In this document: piece after piece, positions 24,912 to 33,065 of the stretch
How the letters are laid out: each line of letters opens with the position of its first letter
Position numbering within the stretch: position 1 is the stretch's first letter
Origin: Planotetraspora kaengkrachanensis
GTDB taxonomy: Bacteria; Actinomycetota; Actinomycetes; Streptosporangiales; Streptosporangiaceae
Assembly: GCF_016862895.1 (NCBI RefSeq)
Contig: NZ_BONV01000015.1
Location: 1-64,000 of the forward strand
DNA: 64,000 bases
Reading direction: 5' to 3'
Notes under the pieces: model-generated
Told to the model about the DNA's origin: nothing
Databases searched by the model: none
Seen by the model: the letters and a program-made list of their open reading frames with translations, nothing else
Position numbers and translations under genes: made by a program

Positions 24912-25103
24912 TTAGATATCCGACGGCACGTCAGGCTGCTCTGGCTGCTGAGTGATCGGGTACTCGTCGATCACCACTATCCGATCGGCAGGCCAAACGG
25001 ATTCCGAGACCTCCAGGAGAGTCCCATCGTCGGCAGATACGGCCAGTGATCCAAGAAGGCGCAACTGCGATGGACCGCATCTTCCCGATGGCCGATGAGA
25101 CAT
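24912..25103 (-). CDS. Small hypothetical protein, possibly truncated
   Basis: 63 residues ending nine bases before the 2H gene on the same strand. The residues LRLLGSLAVSADDGTLLEVS and ADRIVVIDEYPITQQPEQPD look like real protein, but the first 15 are less convincing. Its 5' side adjoins the att/arm region, so the gene may have lost its start on integration. No family is recognised. Confidence 0.35.
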   Translation of the reverse strand: MSHRPSGRCGPSQLRLLGSLAVSADDGTLLEVSESVWPADRIVVIDEYPITQQPEQPDVPSDI

Positions 25104-25104
25104 A

Positions 25105-25136
25105 GTCGTTCAGCATGTCACTCAGTTTGTCACTCA
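25105..25136. repeat. Arm-type repeats next to intact tRNA-Val
   Basis: CATGTCACTCAGTTTGTCACTCAC, the same double GTCACTCAG-type motif found after the att copies at 5281 and 17182. Presumably an integrase binding site at the tRNA-proximal end. Confidence 0.6.
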
Positions 25137-25138
25137 CG

Positions 25139-25170
25139 CCCCGTTTCCTTGATCGGAGACGGGGTGTTTT
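25139..25170 (+). terminator. Terminator beside tRNA-Val
   Basis: A CCCCGTTTCC / GGAGACGGGG stem with a TTTT tail on the plus strand. It occupies the place of the post-integrase terminator at 255-289, though no integrase remains to its left. Confidence 0.7.
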
Positions 25171-25176
25171 CGCAGG

Positions 25177-25248
25177 TGGGCGGTACTGGGTTCGAACCAG
25201 TGACCCCTCGCTTGTAAGGCGAGTGCTCTACCGCTGAGCTAACCGCCC
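25177..25248 (-). tRNA. tRNA-Val(UAC)
   Basis: 72 bases on the minus strand fold as a complete cloverleaf: acceptor GGGCGGT/ACCGCCC, D arm GCTC/GAGC, anticodon stem CTCGC/GCGAG with loop CTTACAA (anticodon TAC), T stem ACTGG/CCAGT with TTCGAAC, discriminator A. CCA is not encoded. This is the only intact copy; its 3' half is repeated at 286, 5144 and (shortened) 17069. Confidence 0.95.
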
Positions 25249-25263
25249 GGACGGGACTACACC

Positions 25264-26220
25264 TTACGACACAGGGCCGCTTCTCAGCACATCGAGCGAC
25301 CAGCCCCGCCCCGTGTCCGGCACCCCCGCGGCACGCCACCCGAGAAGGGCCGCGCCGAGCATCCCGGCCCGCATGCCGAGGGCGGCCTGACGTAGCGGAG
25401 GCGCCTCCCGGAACGCCAGCCGACCGGCCAGTTGCTCCTCCAGCGGGTCGAACAGGACCCGGCCCGCCTCCCCGAGCCCGCCGCCCAGCACGATCAACGA
25501 AGGATCGAGCAGCAGGACGTAGGTCGCGAGCGAGATCGACAGCGCTTCAACGGCCTCGCCGAAGACCTGGGCGGCCGCCTCGTCTCCGGCGGCCGCCAGG
25601 GACACGACCTCCTTGGCGGTCGCCGTACGGCCGGTGCGGGTCTCGAAGCGACGGGCCACGGCGGAGGCCGAGGCGTAGGTCTCCAGGCAGCCGACCTGGC
25701 CGCAGGCGCACTTGTCCCCTGTCGGCCACACCGGCGCGTGGCCGATCTCGCCGCCCCAGCCGCGTGCGCCGCCGTACGGCTCGCCCTTGATGATCACGGC
25801 GCCCGCGATGCCCGTGCCGATCGGCAGGAAGAGGAAGTCGTCGGCCTCGCGCCCGGCGCCGAGCACGCTCTCGGCGAGCCCGCCCGTCTGCACGTCGTGG
25901 CCGAGCCGTGTGGGGATGCCTTCGGGGACGAACGCCGACGCCGGGACGTTCCGCCAGCCGATGTTCGCGGAGTAGACGGCCGTGGACTCGGTCACGATGC
26001 CGGGCACGGCGAGACCGATGCCGGCGGGCGGAGCCCCGAACCGGGAGGTGCCGAGTTCGGCCAGTTCTCCCGAGTAGGCGCGGACGGCCTCCACCACGGC
26101 CTGAGGGCCGTCCTCGCGCCCGGTGGGACGCCCTTCGAGTGCCGTCACCCGGCCGTCACGGGTGACCAGGCCGCCCTTCATCGTCGTGCCGCCGACGTCG
26201 AGCCCGACGACGTAGTCCAC
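25264..26220 (-). CDS. ROK-family sugar kinase (glucokinase-like)
   Basis: 318 residues from GTG 26218-26220, with AGGAG nine bases upstream. ATP-binding phosphate-1 loop GLDVGGTTMKGGLV is at residues 6-19. The ROK zinc-binding motif CACGQVGCLE lies in the middle, preceded by GGEIGHAPV (catalytic/His ligand). The second phosphate loop region is PIGTGIAGAVI, and the C-terminal LDPSLIVLGGGLGEAG completes the family pattern. It lacks the N-terminal helix-turn-helix of ROK repressors, so it is an enzyme that phosphorylates a hexose such as glucose with ATP. It sits 16 bases from tRNA-Val and marks the start of stable chromosome. Confidence 0.92.
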   Translation of the reverse strand: MDYVVGLDVGGTTMKGGLVTRDGRVTALEGRPTGREDGPQAVVEAVRAYSGELAELGTSRFGAPPAGIGLAVPGIVTESTAVYSANIGWRNVPASAFVPEGIPTRLGHDVQTGGLAESVLGAGREADDFLFLPIGTGIAGAVIIKGEPYGGARGWGGEIGHAPVWPTGDKCACGQVGCLETYASASAVARRFETRTGRTATAKEVVSLAAAGDEAAAQVFGEAVEALSISLATYVLLLDPSLIVLGGGLGEAGRVLFDPLEEQLAGRLAFREAPPLRQAALGMRAGMLGAALLGWRAAGVPDTGRGWSLDVLRSGPVS

Positions 26221-26249
26221 GTGTGTGACTCCTGAGGTGCGAGTGGTGG

Positions 26250-26579
26250 TCACGAGCGTCCGAGCACACGGTCGAGGGCGGCCGCCACCTCGGCTGGCAG
26301 CCCCGGTGCGCTGGTGAATTTGGCCGGATTCGCCGAGGCGACGTTCGGCTCGTCGGGCCGTGCCTGCCGTACGGAACCGCAGGAGCGGCATTCGACCTCG
26401 CCGAGGCGGCGGATCAGGGATGTGGACCCGCACGAGGGGCACGCGTCGAGATCGAGGTCGCGGGCGCGCTGGCAATCCGGGCAGATCAAAACCTGAGTCT
26501 CACCGCGGACTCCGCGCTTCCACGGACTGGCGCCACGGACAGGGTCTGTCTGCCGGGCCCCGCACCGGTAGCAGGGCAT
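26250..26579 (-). CDS. Zinc-ribbon protein
   Basis: 109 residues starting at ATG 26577-26579, seven bases after GGGAGG. Three CxxC-type zinc knuckles are visible: MPCYRCGARQTDP, VLICPDCQRARDLDLDACPS with CGS, and GEVECRSCGSVR. The C-terminal tail is low in order (NPAKFTSAPGLPAEVAAALD). It is likely a small RNA- or protein-binding ribbon protein of unknown role. It shares the strand and spacing of ROK and ahpE but is probably independently expressed. Confidence 0.75.
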   Translation of the reverse strand: MPCYRCGARQTDPVRGASPWKRGVRGETQVLICPDCQRARDLDLDACPSCGSTSLIRRLGEVECRSCGSVRQARPDEPNVASANPAKFTSAPGLPAEVAAALDRVLGRS

Positions 26580-26701
26580 GTTTCGCCTCCCATAAGGCAG
26601 TCCAGGCCAGAAGACCCGGGCACAAGACTCAGGTAACTCGAACAAGGTCGAGAAGACAAGGTCCGGGTGGTTAAGACGGGATAAATCAAGCAAAGAGCAG
26701 A

Positions 26702-27157
26702 TCAGATGCCGTCGAGCACGGACTGGTACTCGACGACATCCCTCGCTGCGCCGATCTCATTGACGATCTTCCAGCGGACGACGCCCCCGGCGTCGATGAT
26801 GAACGTCCCCCGCAGGGCGACGCCCTTTTCCTCGTCGAGCACGCCGTAGGACCTGGCCACCTCCCCATGCGGCCAGAAGTCGGACAGCAGGGGGAAGGTG
26901 AACCCCTCCTGGTCGGCCCAGACCCGGTGACTGAACATCGAGTCGACCGAGACCGCCAGCACCTGGACGTCCTCAGGAGCCGAGCCGACGAACTCGTCGC
27001 GGATCGCCGACAGCTCTCCCTGGCAGACACGACTGAACGCCAGGGGATAGAAGACGAGCACGATCCTCCTGCCCCGAAGGCCGGAAAGCCTGACAGGGGC
27101 ACCGTGCTGGTCCTTGAGCTCGAAGTCCGGAGCCACCGCCCCGACCTCTGCCGCCAT
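26702..27157 (-). CDS. ahpE: AhpE-type peroxiredoxin
   Basis: 151 residues from ATG 27155-27157, chosen because GGAGG lies seven bases upstream. Thioredoxin fold with FELKDQHGAPVRLSGLRGRR, then the peroxidatic Cys in FYPLAFSRVCQGELSAIRDE. Family members usually have FSP(T/V)C; here Arg-Val-Cys is found, as in many actinobacterial AhpE proteins. There is no resolving Cys, so this is a one-Cys enzyme. It reduces peroxides, probably using mycothiol or mycoredoxin. The Arg expected near the end of the fold is in GTFIIDAGGVVRWK. In Streptomyces the orthologue lies near a DUF3052 gene and aceE, as here. Confidence 0.9.
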   Translation of the reverse strand: MAAEVGAVAPDFELKDQHGAPVRLSGLRGRRIVLVFYPLAFSRVCQGELSAIRDEFVGSAPEDVQVLAVSVDSMFSHRVWADQEGFTFPLLSDFWPHGEVARSYGVLDEEKGVALRGTFIIDAGGVVRWKIVNEIGAARDVVEYQSVLDGI

Positions 27158-27231
27158 CAACTGTCCTCCGGGACGTGGTCCGCACACCGTGCCTGCCGTA
27201 CGGCGCAGCCGAGCCGTACGGCAGGGTCAGC

Positions 27232-27660
27232 TCAGCGGCGAGCCTTCGGAGCGACGAGCCGGGTCCCCGACCAGTCCCTGGCAGCACTCACGCTGCTCGT
27301 CTGGGACAGTCCCGCGGTCGCCGCGTCCTCGCCGATATCACTGGGCTCGACATGGCCGTCCCGACCCGCCTTCGGGGTCAGCAGCCAGATCTGGCCTCCG
27401 TCTGCGAGTGCGGTCATCGCGTCGCTGAGGGCGTCGAACAGATCGCCGTCCTCGTCGCGCCACCACAGCAGCACCACGTCGACGACGTCCTCGTAGTCCT
27501 CATCGACCATCTCGTTGCCGGTCAGCTCCTCGATGGACTGGCGCAGCGCCTCGTCGCTGTCCTCATCCCAGCCGACTTCCTGCACCACCTGACCGGCTTT
27601 GAGGCCGAGTCTTTCGGCCAGGCCGCGCTCGCCTTGCGCCTGACCCGCGGTCGCGCTCAC
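27232..27660 (-). CDS. DUF3052 protein
   Basis: 142 residues from GTG 27658-27660; AGGAGGG lies six bases upstream. An in-frame ATG two codons earlier abuts the ribosome site, so GTG is preferred. The sequence matches DUF3052: LAERLGLKAGQVVQEVGWDE, then RQSIEELTGNEMVDEDYEDV, VDVVLLWWRDEDGDLFDALS and GGQIWLLTPKAGRDGHVEPS. The family is conserved and almost confined to actinobacteria, and its function is unknown. It is strongly acidic and cytosolic. It neighbours ahpE and aceE in other actinomycetes too. Confidence 0.88.
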   Translation of the reverse strand: MSATAGQAQGERGLAERLGLKAGQVVQEVGWDEDSDEALRQSIEELTGNEMVDEDYEDVVDVVLLWWRDEDGDLFDALSDAMTALADGGQIWLLTPKAGRDGHVEPSDIGEDAATAGLSQTSSVSAARDWSGTRLVAPKARR

Positions 27661-27798
27661 GTTCATCCCTCCTGCTTGGGTGACCCCGCTCTTTTGTGCG
27701 GTCGTCCGGCTCCGGAGAGCCATGCTTCGGCACAGTCCACACGCTGTGACCCATCGTCGTCAACGGTCGCCACGGCCGGTGACCCGCACCGTTATCTG

Positions 27799-28206
27799 TT
27801 AATTGGACAAAAACGACAAACGAACCCGCCTGTTCGGGTTGTCCACGTTGAGATCGACGACGGCGACCGACTGCCACGTCCCCAGCGCGAGCCCCCCGCC
27901 CAGCACCGGGACCGTCGCGTACGGCGGAATGAAGGCGGGCATGACATGTGATCGCCCATGCCCCCGAGATCCGTGCGCATGCCTCCAGCGGTCGTCGGCG
28001 GGAAGCAGATCACCGAGGGCTGCGAGCAGATCGTCGTCACTGCCCGACCCGAGCTCGATCACCGCGATGCCCGCCGTCGCGTGTGGCACGAACACATGCA
28101 AAAGCCCGTCTCCGCCACACTCGCGCGCGAAATCCGCACACTCCTGAGTGATGTCGTGGACCCGCTCCCGCGAGCCGGTGCGCACCTGGATCTCCCTCGA
28201 CTTCAC
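27799..28206 (-). CDS. YjbQ family protein (UPF0047)
   Basis: 135 residues. It has the conserved His/Asp-rich core of the family: LLHVFVPHATAGIAVIELG, DDDLLAALGDLLPADDRWRH and GHGRSHVMPAFIPPY, then GGGLALGTWQSVAVVDLNVD. The family (secondary thiamine-phosphate synthase type) has a conserved fold with a putative active-site pocket; its physiological reaction is unsettled. It is followed after nine bases by the DUF1918 gene, and both are transcribed leftward, so they may be near-neighbours without a shared role. Confidence 0.88.
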   Translation of the reverse strand: MKSREIQVRTGSRERVHDITQECADFARECGGDGLLHVFVPHATAGIAVIELGSGSDDDLLAALGDLLPADDRWRHAHGSRGHGRSHVMPAFIPPYATVPVLGGGLALGTWQSVAVVDLNVDNPNRRVRLSFLSN

Positions 28207-28215
28207 AGCGCGATA

Positions 28216-28410
28216 CTACGATCCCCTGTGTTCGTGAACGATCACAGCGTCCGGGCCCGGGAAGACCAGCGCCTGATGCCCGTCCTCGAAGCGGACCAGG
28301 AACGGCGGCTCGCCGCCGACCCCGCGGACTTCGATGATCTCACCGCACTTGTCGTGCTCTCCGACGACGGCTCCGTGGACCACGAGCCTGTCGCCTACGG
28401 TTGCGTGCAT
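28216..28410 (-). CDS. DUF1918 small protein
   Basis: 64 residues from ATG 28408-28410, with GGGAGGGG nine bases upstream. It has the typical SH3-like DUF1918 pattern: HATVGDRLVVHGAVVGEHDK, then GEIIEVRGVGGEPPFLVRFE and DGHQALVFPGPDAVIVHE. The family is widespread in actinobacteria with unknown function and small beta-barrel size. It is upstream of yjbQ on the same strand and likely co-transcribed. Confidence 0.85.
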   Translation of the reverse strand: MHATVGDRLVVHGAVVGEHDKCGEIIEVRGVGGEPPFLVRFEDGHQALVFPGPDAVIVHEHRGS

Positions 28411-29000
28411 CTCGATCCCCTCCCTCTCTGAGCCTGATACGGCTATCGCCACCTGGAAAGAGGAGAAACCCCACCCACTCGAGAGGCAGGGACAACACAT
28501 ACCAAAACGTTACGCTGGGGATATGCGGCCGGCTGGTCGCCGCCGCGGCGATCACGACGGCCGGCCGTACGGCTCCCTCCCCCGCGCTTCCAAGGGGGCC
28601 GATGTGGCCCGCCCGCACCCCGGAGGCCCCTGATCCGTACGCCTTCGGAGAAGGACGCCGGTCTTCCCTTTAGAGAGGAGTCCCGGGGGGAAGTACCCGA
28701 CGGGAGTCGTATAGCGTCCACGGGCACACGCCCCGCAGACGGCTTACAACGGCCCCAGAGGCAAGAGCAAGTGGGCGGTTTGCCAAAATCGTCCTACCAT
28801 CGGTGGTCTAGGCCATCCCAGCCCTGCTGCCAGCAGGGACAATTTGGTTACCGGGGAGTAGAGATGCGCTTTCCGAACCAAAGAGCCAGGATGGAAGTCG
28901 ACCAAGAGGAGCGGCGATCCAGCAGGACGCACCCCCCCAGCCGGCAAGAGTTCAGCAAGATCCGACGTGACCAATGTCCATTCTCGGAAGGCGAGACCCA
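28411..29000. other. Leader region of aceE
   Basis: 590 bases between the DUF1918 start and aceE. It should hold both divergent promoters. A short frame at 28522-28632 lacks any motif and I do not call it. The stretch GCCAAAATCGTCCTACCATC near 28785 is A+T richer and could be part of the aceE promoter. Its length leaves room for an untranslated regulatory leader, but I see no known riboswitch. Confidence 0.4.
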
Positions 29001-31754
29001 GTGGCTTCCGGACGCCAGCGTTTCTCGATCATCAGCGACGGCCTACCCAGCCAGTTGCCTGATGTCGACCCGAGCGAGACCCAGGAATGGCTCGAATCGC
29101 TCGACAACGTCATCAAGACCGAGGGCCGCACCCGGGCCCGCTATTTGATGCTCCGCCTGCTGGAGCGCGCCCGTGAACATCAGGTCGGCGTCCCCGGCCT
29201 GCGGAGCACGGACTACATCAACACCATCCCGCCGGAGAAGGAACCGTGGTTCCCCGGCGACGAGTACGTCGAGCGCCGGATCCGGGCCTACATCAGGTGG
29301 AACGCGGCGGTCATGGTGAGCCGCGCCAACGCGCACACCAACGTCGGCGGCCACATCGCCACCTACGCCTCCGCGGCGTCGCTGTACGAGGTGGGCTTCA
29401 ACCACTTCTTCCGCGGCAAGGACCACGGCGAGTCCGGAGACCAGGTCTTCATCCAGGGCCACGCGGCGCCGGGCATCTACGCCCGCTCCTTCCTGGAGGG
29501 CCGCCTGACGGCGAACGACCTCGACGCGTTCCGGCAGGAGTTGTCGCACGGCTTCCACGGCCTGCCCTCCTACCCGCACCCCCGCCTGATGCAGGACTTC
29601 TGGGAGTTCCCCACGGTGTCGATGGGCCTCGGCCCGCTCGCCGCGATCTACCAGGCGCGGTTCAACCGCTACCTGCTCAGCCGCAAGATCAAGGACACCA
29701 GCCGCAGCCATGTCTGGTGCTTCCTCGGCGACGGCGAGATGGACGAGCCGGAGTCGCTCGGCCCCATCGGCGTGGCCTCGCGCGAGGAGCTCGACAACCT
29801 CACCTTCGTGATCAACTGCAACCTGCAGCGGCTCGACGGCCCGGTGCGGGGCAACGGAAAGATCATCCAGGAGCTGGAGTCGTACTTCCGCGGCGCGGGC
29901 TGGAACGTCATCAAGGTCGTCTGGGGCCGCGACTGGGACCCGCTGCTCGCGGCGGACGTCGACGGTGTGCTGGTCAACCAGATGAACACCACCCCTGACG
30001 GGCAGTTCCAGACCTACTCGGTCGAGTCGGGCGGCTACATCCGGGACAACTTCTTCGGCGGCGACCCCCGGCTGCGCAAGATGGTCGAGCACATGTCGGA
30101 CGACGACATCCGCAAGCTGTCGCGCGGCGGGCACGACTATCGCAAGGTCTACGCGGCCTTCAAGGCGGCCCGCGAGCACATCGGCCAGCCGACCGTCATC
30201 CTCGCCCAGACGATCAAGGGCTGGACGCTCGGCAAGGACTTCGAGGCGCGCAACGCCACGCACCAGATGAAGAAGATGAGCAAGGCCGAGCTCAAGGAGT
30301 TCCGCGACCGGCTCTACCTTCCGATCCCGGACAAGGACCTCGAGGGCGACCTGCCGCCCTACTACCACCCGGGCCCGGACAACGAAGAGATCGCCTACAT
30401 GAAGGAGCGCCGTGCCGCGCTCGGCGGATTCCTGCCGAGGCGCGTCGTGCGGTCCAAGGCGCTCAAGCTGCCCGGAGACGACGTCTACAAGCAGCTGTCC
30501 AAGGGTTCGGGCAAGCAGAACGTCGCCACCACGATGGCGTTCGTCCGGCTCCTGAAGGACCTCATGCGCGACAAGGAGATCGGTCATCGCTTCGTGCCGG
30601 TCATCCCGGACGAGGCGCGCACGTTCGGCGTGGACGCGATGTTCCCCACCGCGAAGATCTACTCCCCGCACGGGCAGACGTACGAGGCCGTCGACCGCGA
30701 CCTGCTGCTGTCCTACAAGGAGTCGACCGAGGGCCAGATCCTCCACGAGGGCATCAGCGAGGCCGGCTCGATGGGGTCGGTGCTCGCGGCGGGCACGTCG
30801 TACGCCACCCACGGCGAGCACATGATCCCGGTCTACATCTTCTACTCGATGTTCGGGTTCCAGCGCACCGCCGACCAGATGTGGCAGCTCGGCGACCAGA
30901 TGGGCCGCGGCTTCCTGCTCGGGGCCACCGCGGGCCGCACGACGCTGAACGGCGAGGGCCTCCAGCACGAGGACGGCCACACGCCGCTGATCGCCTCGAC
31001 GAACCCCGCCGCCGTGTCGTACGACCCCGCGTGGGCGTTCGAGATCGCGCACATCGTCAAGGACGGCCTGCGCCGGATGTACGGGGACGCCCCCGAGGAC
31101 GTCTTCTACTACCTGACCGTCTACAACGAGCCCTACCAGCAGCCGGCCCAGCCGGCCGACCTCGACGTCGAGGGCGTGCTCAAGGGTCTGTACCTCTTCG
31201 CTCCCTCGACTGGCGACGGGCCGAAGGCGAACATCCTCGCCTCGGGTGTGGCCGGGCCGTGGGCGCTCGAGGCGCAGCGCCTGCTCGCCGACGACTGGGG
31301 CGTCGCGGCGTCCGTGTGGTCGGCCACCTCGTGGTCGGAGCTGCGCAGGGACGCTCTCAACGCCGAGGAGCACAACCTGCTCAACCCCGACGCCGAGCAG
31401 CGGATCCCGTACGTCACGAGCAAGCTGGCCGGAGTACCGGGCCCGATCGTCGCCGTCAGCGACTACATGCGCGCGGTTCCCGACCAGATCGCGCAGTGGG
31501 TGCCCGGAGACTGGGCCTCGCTCGGGACCGACGGCTTCGGCCTGTCGGACACCCGGTCGGCGCTGCGCCGCCACTTCCACGTGGACGCGGCCTCGATCAC
31601 GCTCGCGGTGCTGACCCAGCTGGTCAAGCGGGGCGAGATGAAGCAGGAGGTGCTTCAGGAGGCCGTGGCCCGCTACCACCTCAAGAACGGCGTGACCGAG
31701 GTGGCCGGCCACCCGACCCCGGAGACCAACGACACCCAGTCGATGGGCGTCTGA
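29001..31754 (+). CDS. aceE: Pyruvate dehydrogenase E1, homodimeric type
   Basis: 917 residues, the usual length. I chose GTG 29001 because GGAAGG lies upstream and the residues [20 protein letters not shown] then align with the N terminus of actinobacterial AceE; an ATG at 28974 adds nine residues. The thiamine-diphosphate motif is [14 protein letters not shown] continuing to FVINCN. Other landmarks are [37 protein letters not shown] and [20 protein letters not shown]. The enzyme decarboxylates pyruvate and passes the acetyl group to the E2 lipoyl domain, supplying acetyl-CoA. No E2 gene is adjacent, as in Streptomyces. A strong hairpin follows the stop. Confidence 0.97.
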   Translation: MASGRQRFSIISDGLPSQLPDVDPSETQEWLESLDNVIKTEGRTRARYLMLRLLERAREHQVGVPGLRSTDYINTIPPEKEPWFPGDEYVERRIRAYIRWNAAVMVSRANAHTNVGGHIATYASAASLYEVGFNHFFRGKDHGESGDQVFIQGHAAPGIYARSFLEGRLTANDLDAFRQELSHGFHGLPSYPHPRLMQDFWEFPTVSMGLGPLAAIYQARFNRYLLSRKIKDTSRSHVWCFLGDGEMDEPESLGPIGVASREELDNLTFVINCNLQRLDGPVRGNGKIIQELESYFRGAGWNVIKVVWGRDWDPLLAADVDGVLVNQMNTTPDGQFQTYSVESGGYIRDNFFGGDPRLRKMVEHMSDDDIRKLSRGGHDYRKVYAAFKAAREHIGQPTVILAQTIKGWTLGKDFEARNATHQMKKMSKAELKEFRDRLYLPIPDKDLEGDLPPYYHPGPDNEEIAYMKERRAALGGFLPRRVVRSKALKLPGDDVYKQLSKGSGKQNVATTMAFVRLLKDLMRDKEIGHRFVPVIPDEARTFGVDAMFPTAKIYSPHGQTYEAVDRDLLLSYKESTEGQILHEGISEAGSMGSVLAAGTSYATHGEHMIPVYIFYSMFGFQRTADQMWQLGDQMGRGFLLGATAGRTTLNGEGLQHEDGHTPLIASTNPAAVSYDPAWAFEIAHIVKDGLRRMYGDAPEDVFYYLTVYNEPYQQPAQPADLDVEGVLKGLYLFAPSTGDGPKANILASGVAGPWALEAQRLLADDWGVAASVWSATSWSELRRDALNAEEHNLLNPDAEQRIPYVTSKLAGVPGPIVAVSDYMRAVPDQIAQWVPGDWASLGTDGFGLSDTRSALRRHFHVDAASITLAVLTQLVKRGEMKQEVLQEAVARYHLKNGVTEVAGHPTPETNDTQSMGV

Positions 31755-31781
31755 CCTGGTCGCCTCTCACCTGATCGACGG

Positions 31782-31816
31782 TACGGCTCCCGCCCCGGCG
31801 GGAGCCGTACTCGTTT
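31782..31816 (+). terminator. Terminator after aceE
   Basis: A perfect 13-base stem GTACGGCTCCCGC / GCGGGAGCCGTAC with loop CCCG, followed by TCGTTT. Confidence 0.85.
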
Positions 31817-32023
31817 CGAGCGGAAGCCGTGCTCGTTTCCGGCCGGCCCGGGCAGGACGCCCAGCGGGGACCGGGGAGAAGGCCAGAGGGCCGGTGAGAC
31901 GTGAAAGGCCGTCCGATCGCCCTCTCGGCCCGGAGGTGACACACCTGGGGGGAAGCGCCGGAGGGGAAACACGGGAGGGGGGTCCCGGCGGGCGATCGGA
32001 CGGCCTGGGATCGCCTCAGCGGG

Positions 32024-32174
32024 TCAGGAACCCGCCTCGGCGAAGATCTGGAAGAGGTCCTCGTCGGTCTGGAACCGCCGGCCGGAACAGGTCGCCGTAG
32101 AAACGCTCGACACCGTCGGGATCGTCGCTCGCGATCTCGAACCACGGCACGGTGCCGGCGGCCTGGTCGCTCAT
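32024..32174 (-). pseudogene. Remnant of a VOC (glyoxalase-fold) protein
   Basis: It starts at ATG 32172-32174 after GGAGGC and reads AAGTVPWFEIASDDPDGVER then FYGDLF, the first strand and helix of the vicinal-oxygen-chelate fold. The reading frame then shifts: FQTDEDLFQIFAEAGS is in another frame and ends at TGA 32024. Most of the domain (about 100 residues) is missing. This is a deleted and frameshifted fossil. Confidence 0.65.
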
Positions 32175-32289
32175 GCCTTGCCTCCTGGCTGACTCGTGGT
32201 GCTCGACCGGGACCCAGCCTTCCGCCTGCCGGCGACAACCCCCTGTCGGTGTTTCGGGTGGCGTCCTTCGGCGTTTCCGCCCCGCCCTT

Positions 32290-33003
32290 TCAGTCCAGCA
32301 CCGGTTGCCGCATGATCACGTGGGCCATGTCGGAGTCGAAGTCCTCGATCGGCCGGGCCGGCGCCCGGTGCCCCGTGAGGGCCGCTGAGACGATCCGGTC
32401 CAGGCGGAACACCCGGACGGCGTCGCGGAGCCGGCACCAGGCGACGAGATACCACGAGCCGGTCCGCCCGCCGACGAACATGCCCGGCTCGACCTGCCTG
32501 GCCGTCAGCGAGCCCTCGGCGTCGGTGTACTGGATCTGGAGGACGACGCCTTTCAGCACGGCCTCCTCGACGACCCGCGTGACCGAGCCGTCGCCGCCGT
32601 CTTCCGGCCCCTCCGGCGGCACGATCTGGACGCGGGTCGCCAGCTGGCGCGCCCGGTCGCCGTCGTGCCCGGGCATCGCGGCGACGAGTTTGCGCAGCGC
32701 GCTCCGCGCGTCGTCCGCGAACGGCTGCCCGTCGGCTCCCTTCAACGCGATCGCGACGGCCACCGCCTCAGCCGGGGTGAAGTTGAGCGGAGGCAGGGAC
32801 ATGCTCTTGTCGAGCACGTAACCGCCCTTGCGCCCCACCTCGGCGTAGATCGGGACCCCGGCCTGCTGCAGGGCGGCGATGTCCCGCTCGATGGTCCGCG
32901 AGCTCACCTCGAACCGGCGGGCGAGATCACGTGCGGACCTGCAGCGTGGGGAGATCGCCCGCAGGTCCTCGACGATCGCATACAGCCGGTCGGTACGGTT
33001 CAC
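32290..33003 (-). CDS. WYL-domain transcriptional regulator
   Basis: 237 residues from GTG 33001-33003 (VNRTDRLYAIVEDLR is the usual family opening; ATG 33033 is possible). Residues 1-60 form a DeoR-like winged helix (SARDLARRFEVSSRTIERDI, then AALQQAGVPIYAEVGRKGGY). The middle residues 75-125 are the linker. Residues 140-215 form the WYL domain, with GSWYLVAWCRLRDAVRVFRL as signature. WYL regulators bind ligands, in some cases nucleic acids or nucleotides. A second WYL protein is encoded at 35183, and the two flank the GH20 gene. The target is unknown; the VOC relic just upstream of its 3' end may once have been its partner. Confidence 0.88.
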   Translation of the reverse strand: MNRTDRLYAIVEDLRAISPRCRSARDLARRFEVSSRTIERDIAALQQAGVPIYAEVGRKGGYVLDKSMSLPPLNFTPAEAVAVAIALKGADGQPFADDARSALRKLVAAMPGHDGDRARQLATRVQIVPPEGPEDGGDGSVTRVVEEAVLKGVVLQIQYTDAEGSLTARQVEPGMFVGGRTGSWYLVAWCRLRDAVRVFRLDRIVSAALTGHRAPARPIEDFDSDMAHVIMRQPVLD

Positions 33004-33065
33004 AGGCGAGACGGTAGGCCACACCACCGACAATTACGGGCGTACGCGATCTACAGGACACCCGC

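Noticed and set aside
28522-28632. Short plus-strand frame in the aceE leader
   Set aside because: 36 codons of Arg/Gly/Pro typical of random high-GC DNA; no motif or homologue recognised.
29043-31712. 889-codon open frame antisense to aceE
   Set aside because: A shadow of G+C-biased third positions; its residues have no family motif, while the opposite strand encodes an unmistakable AceE.
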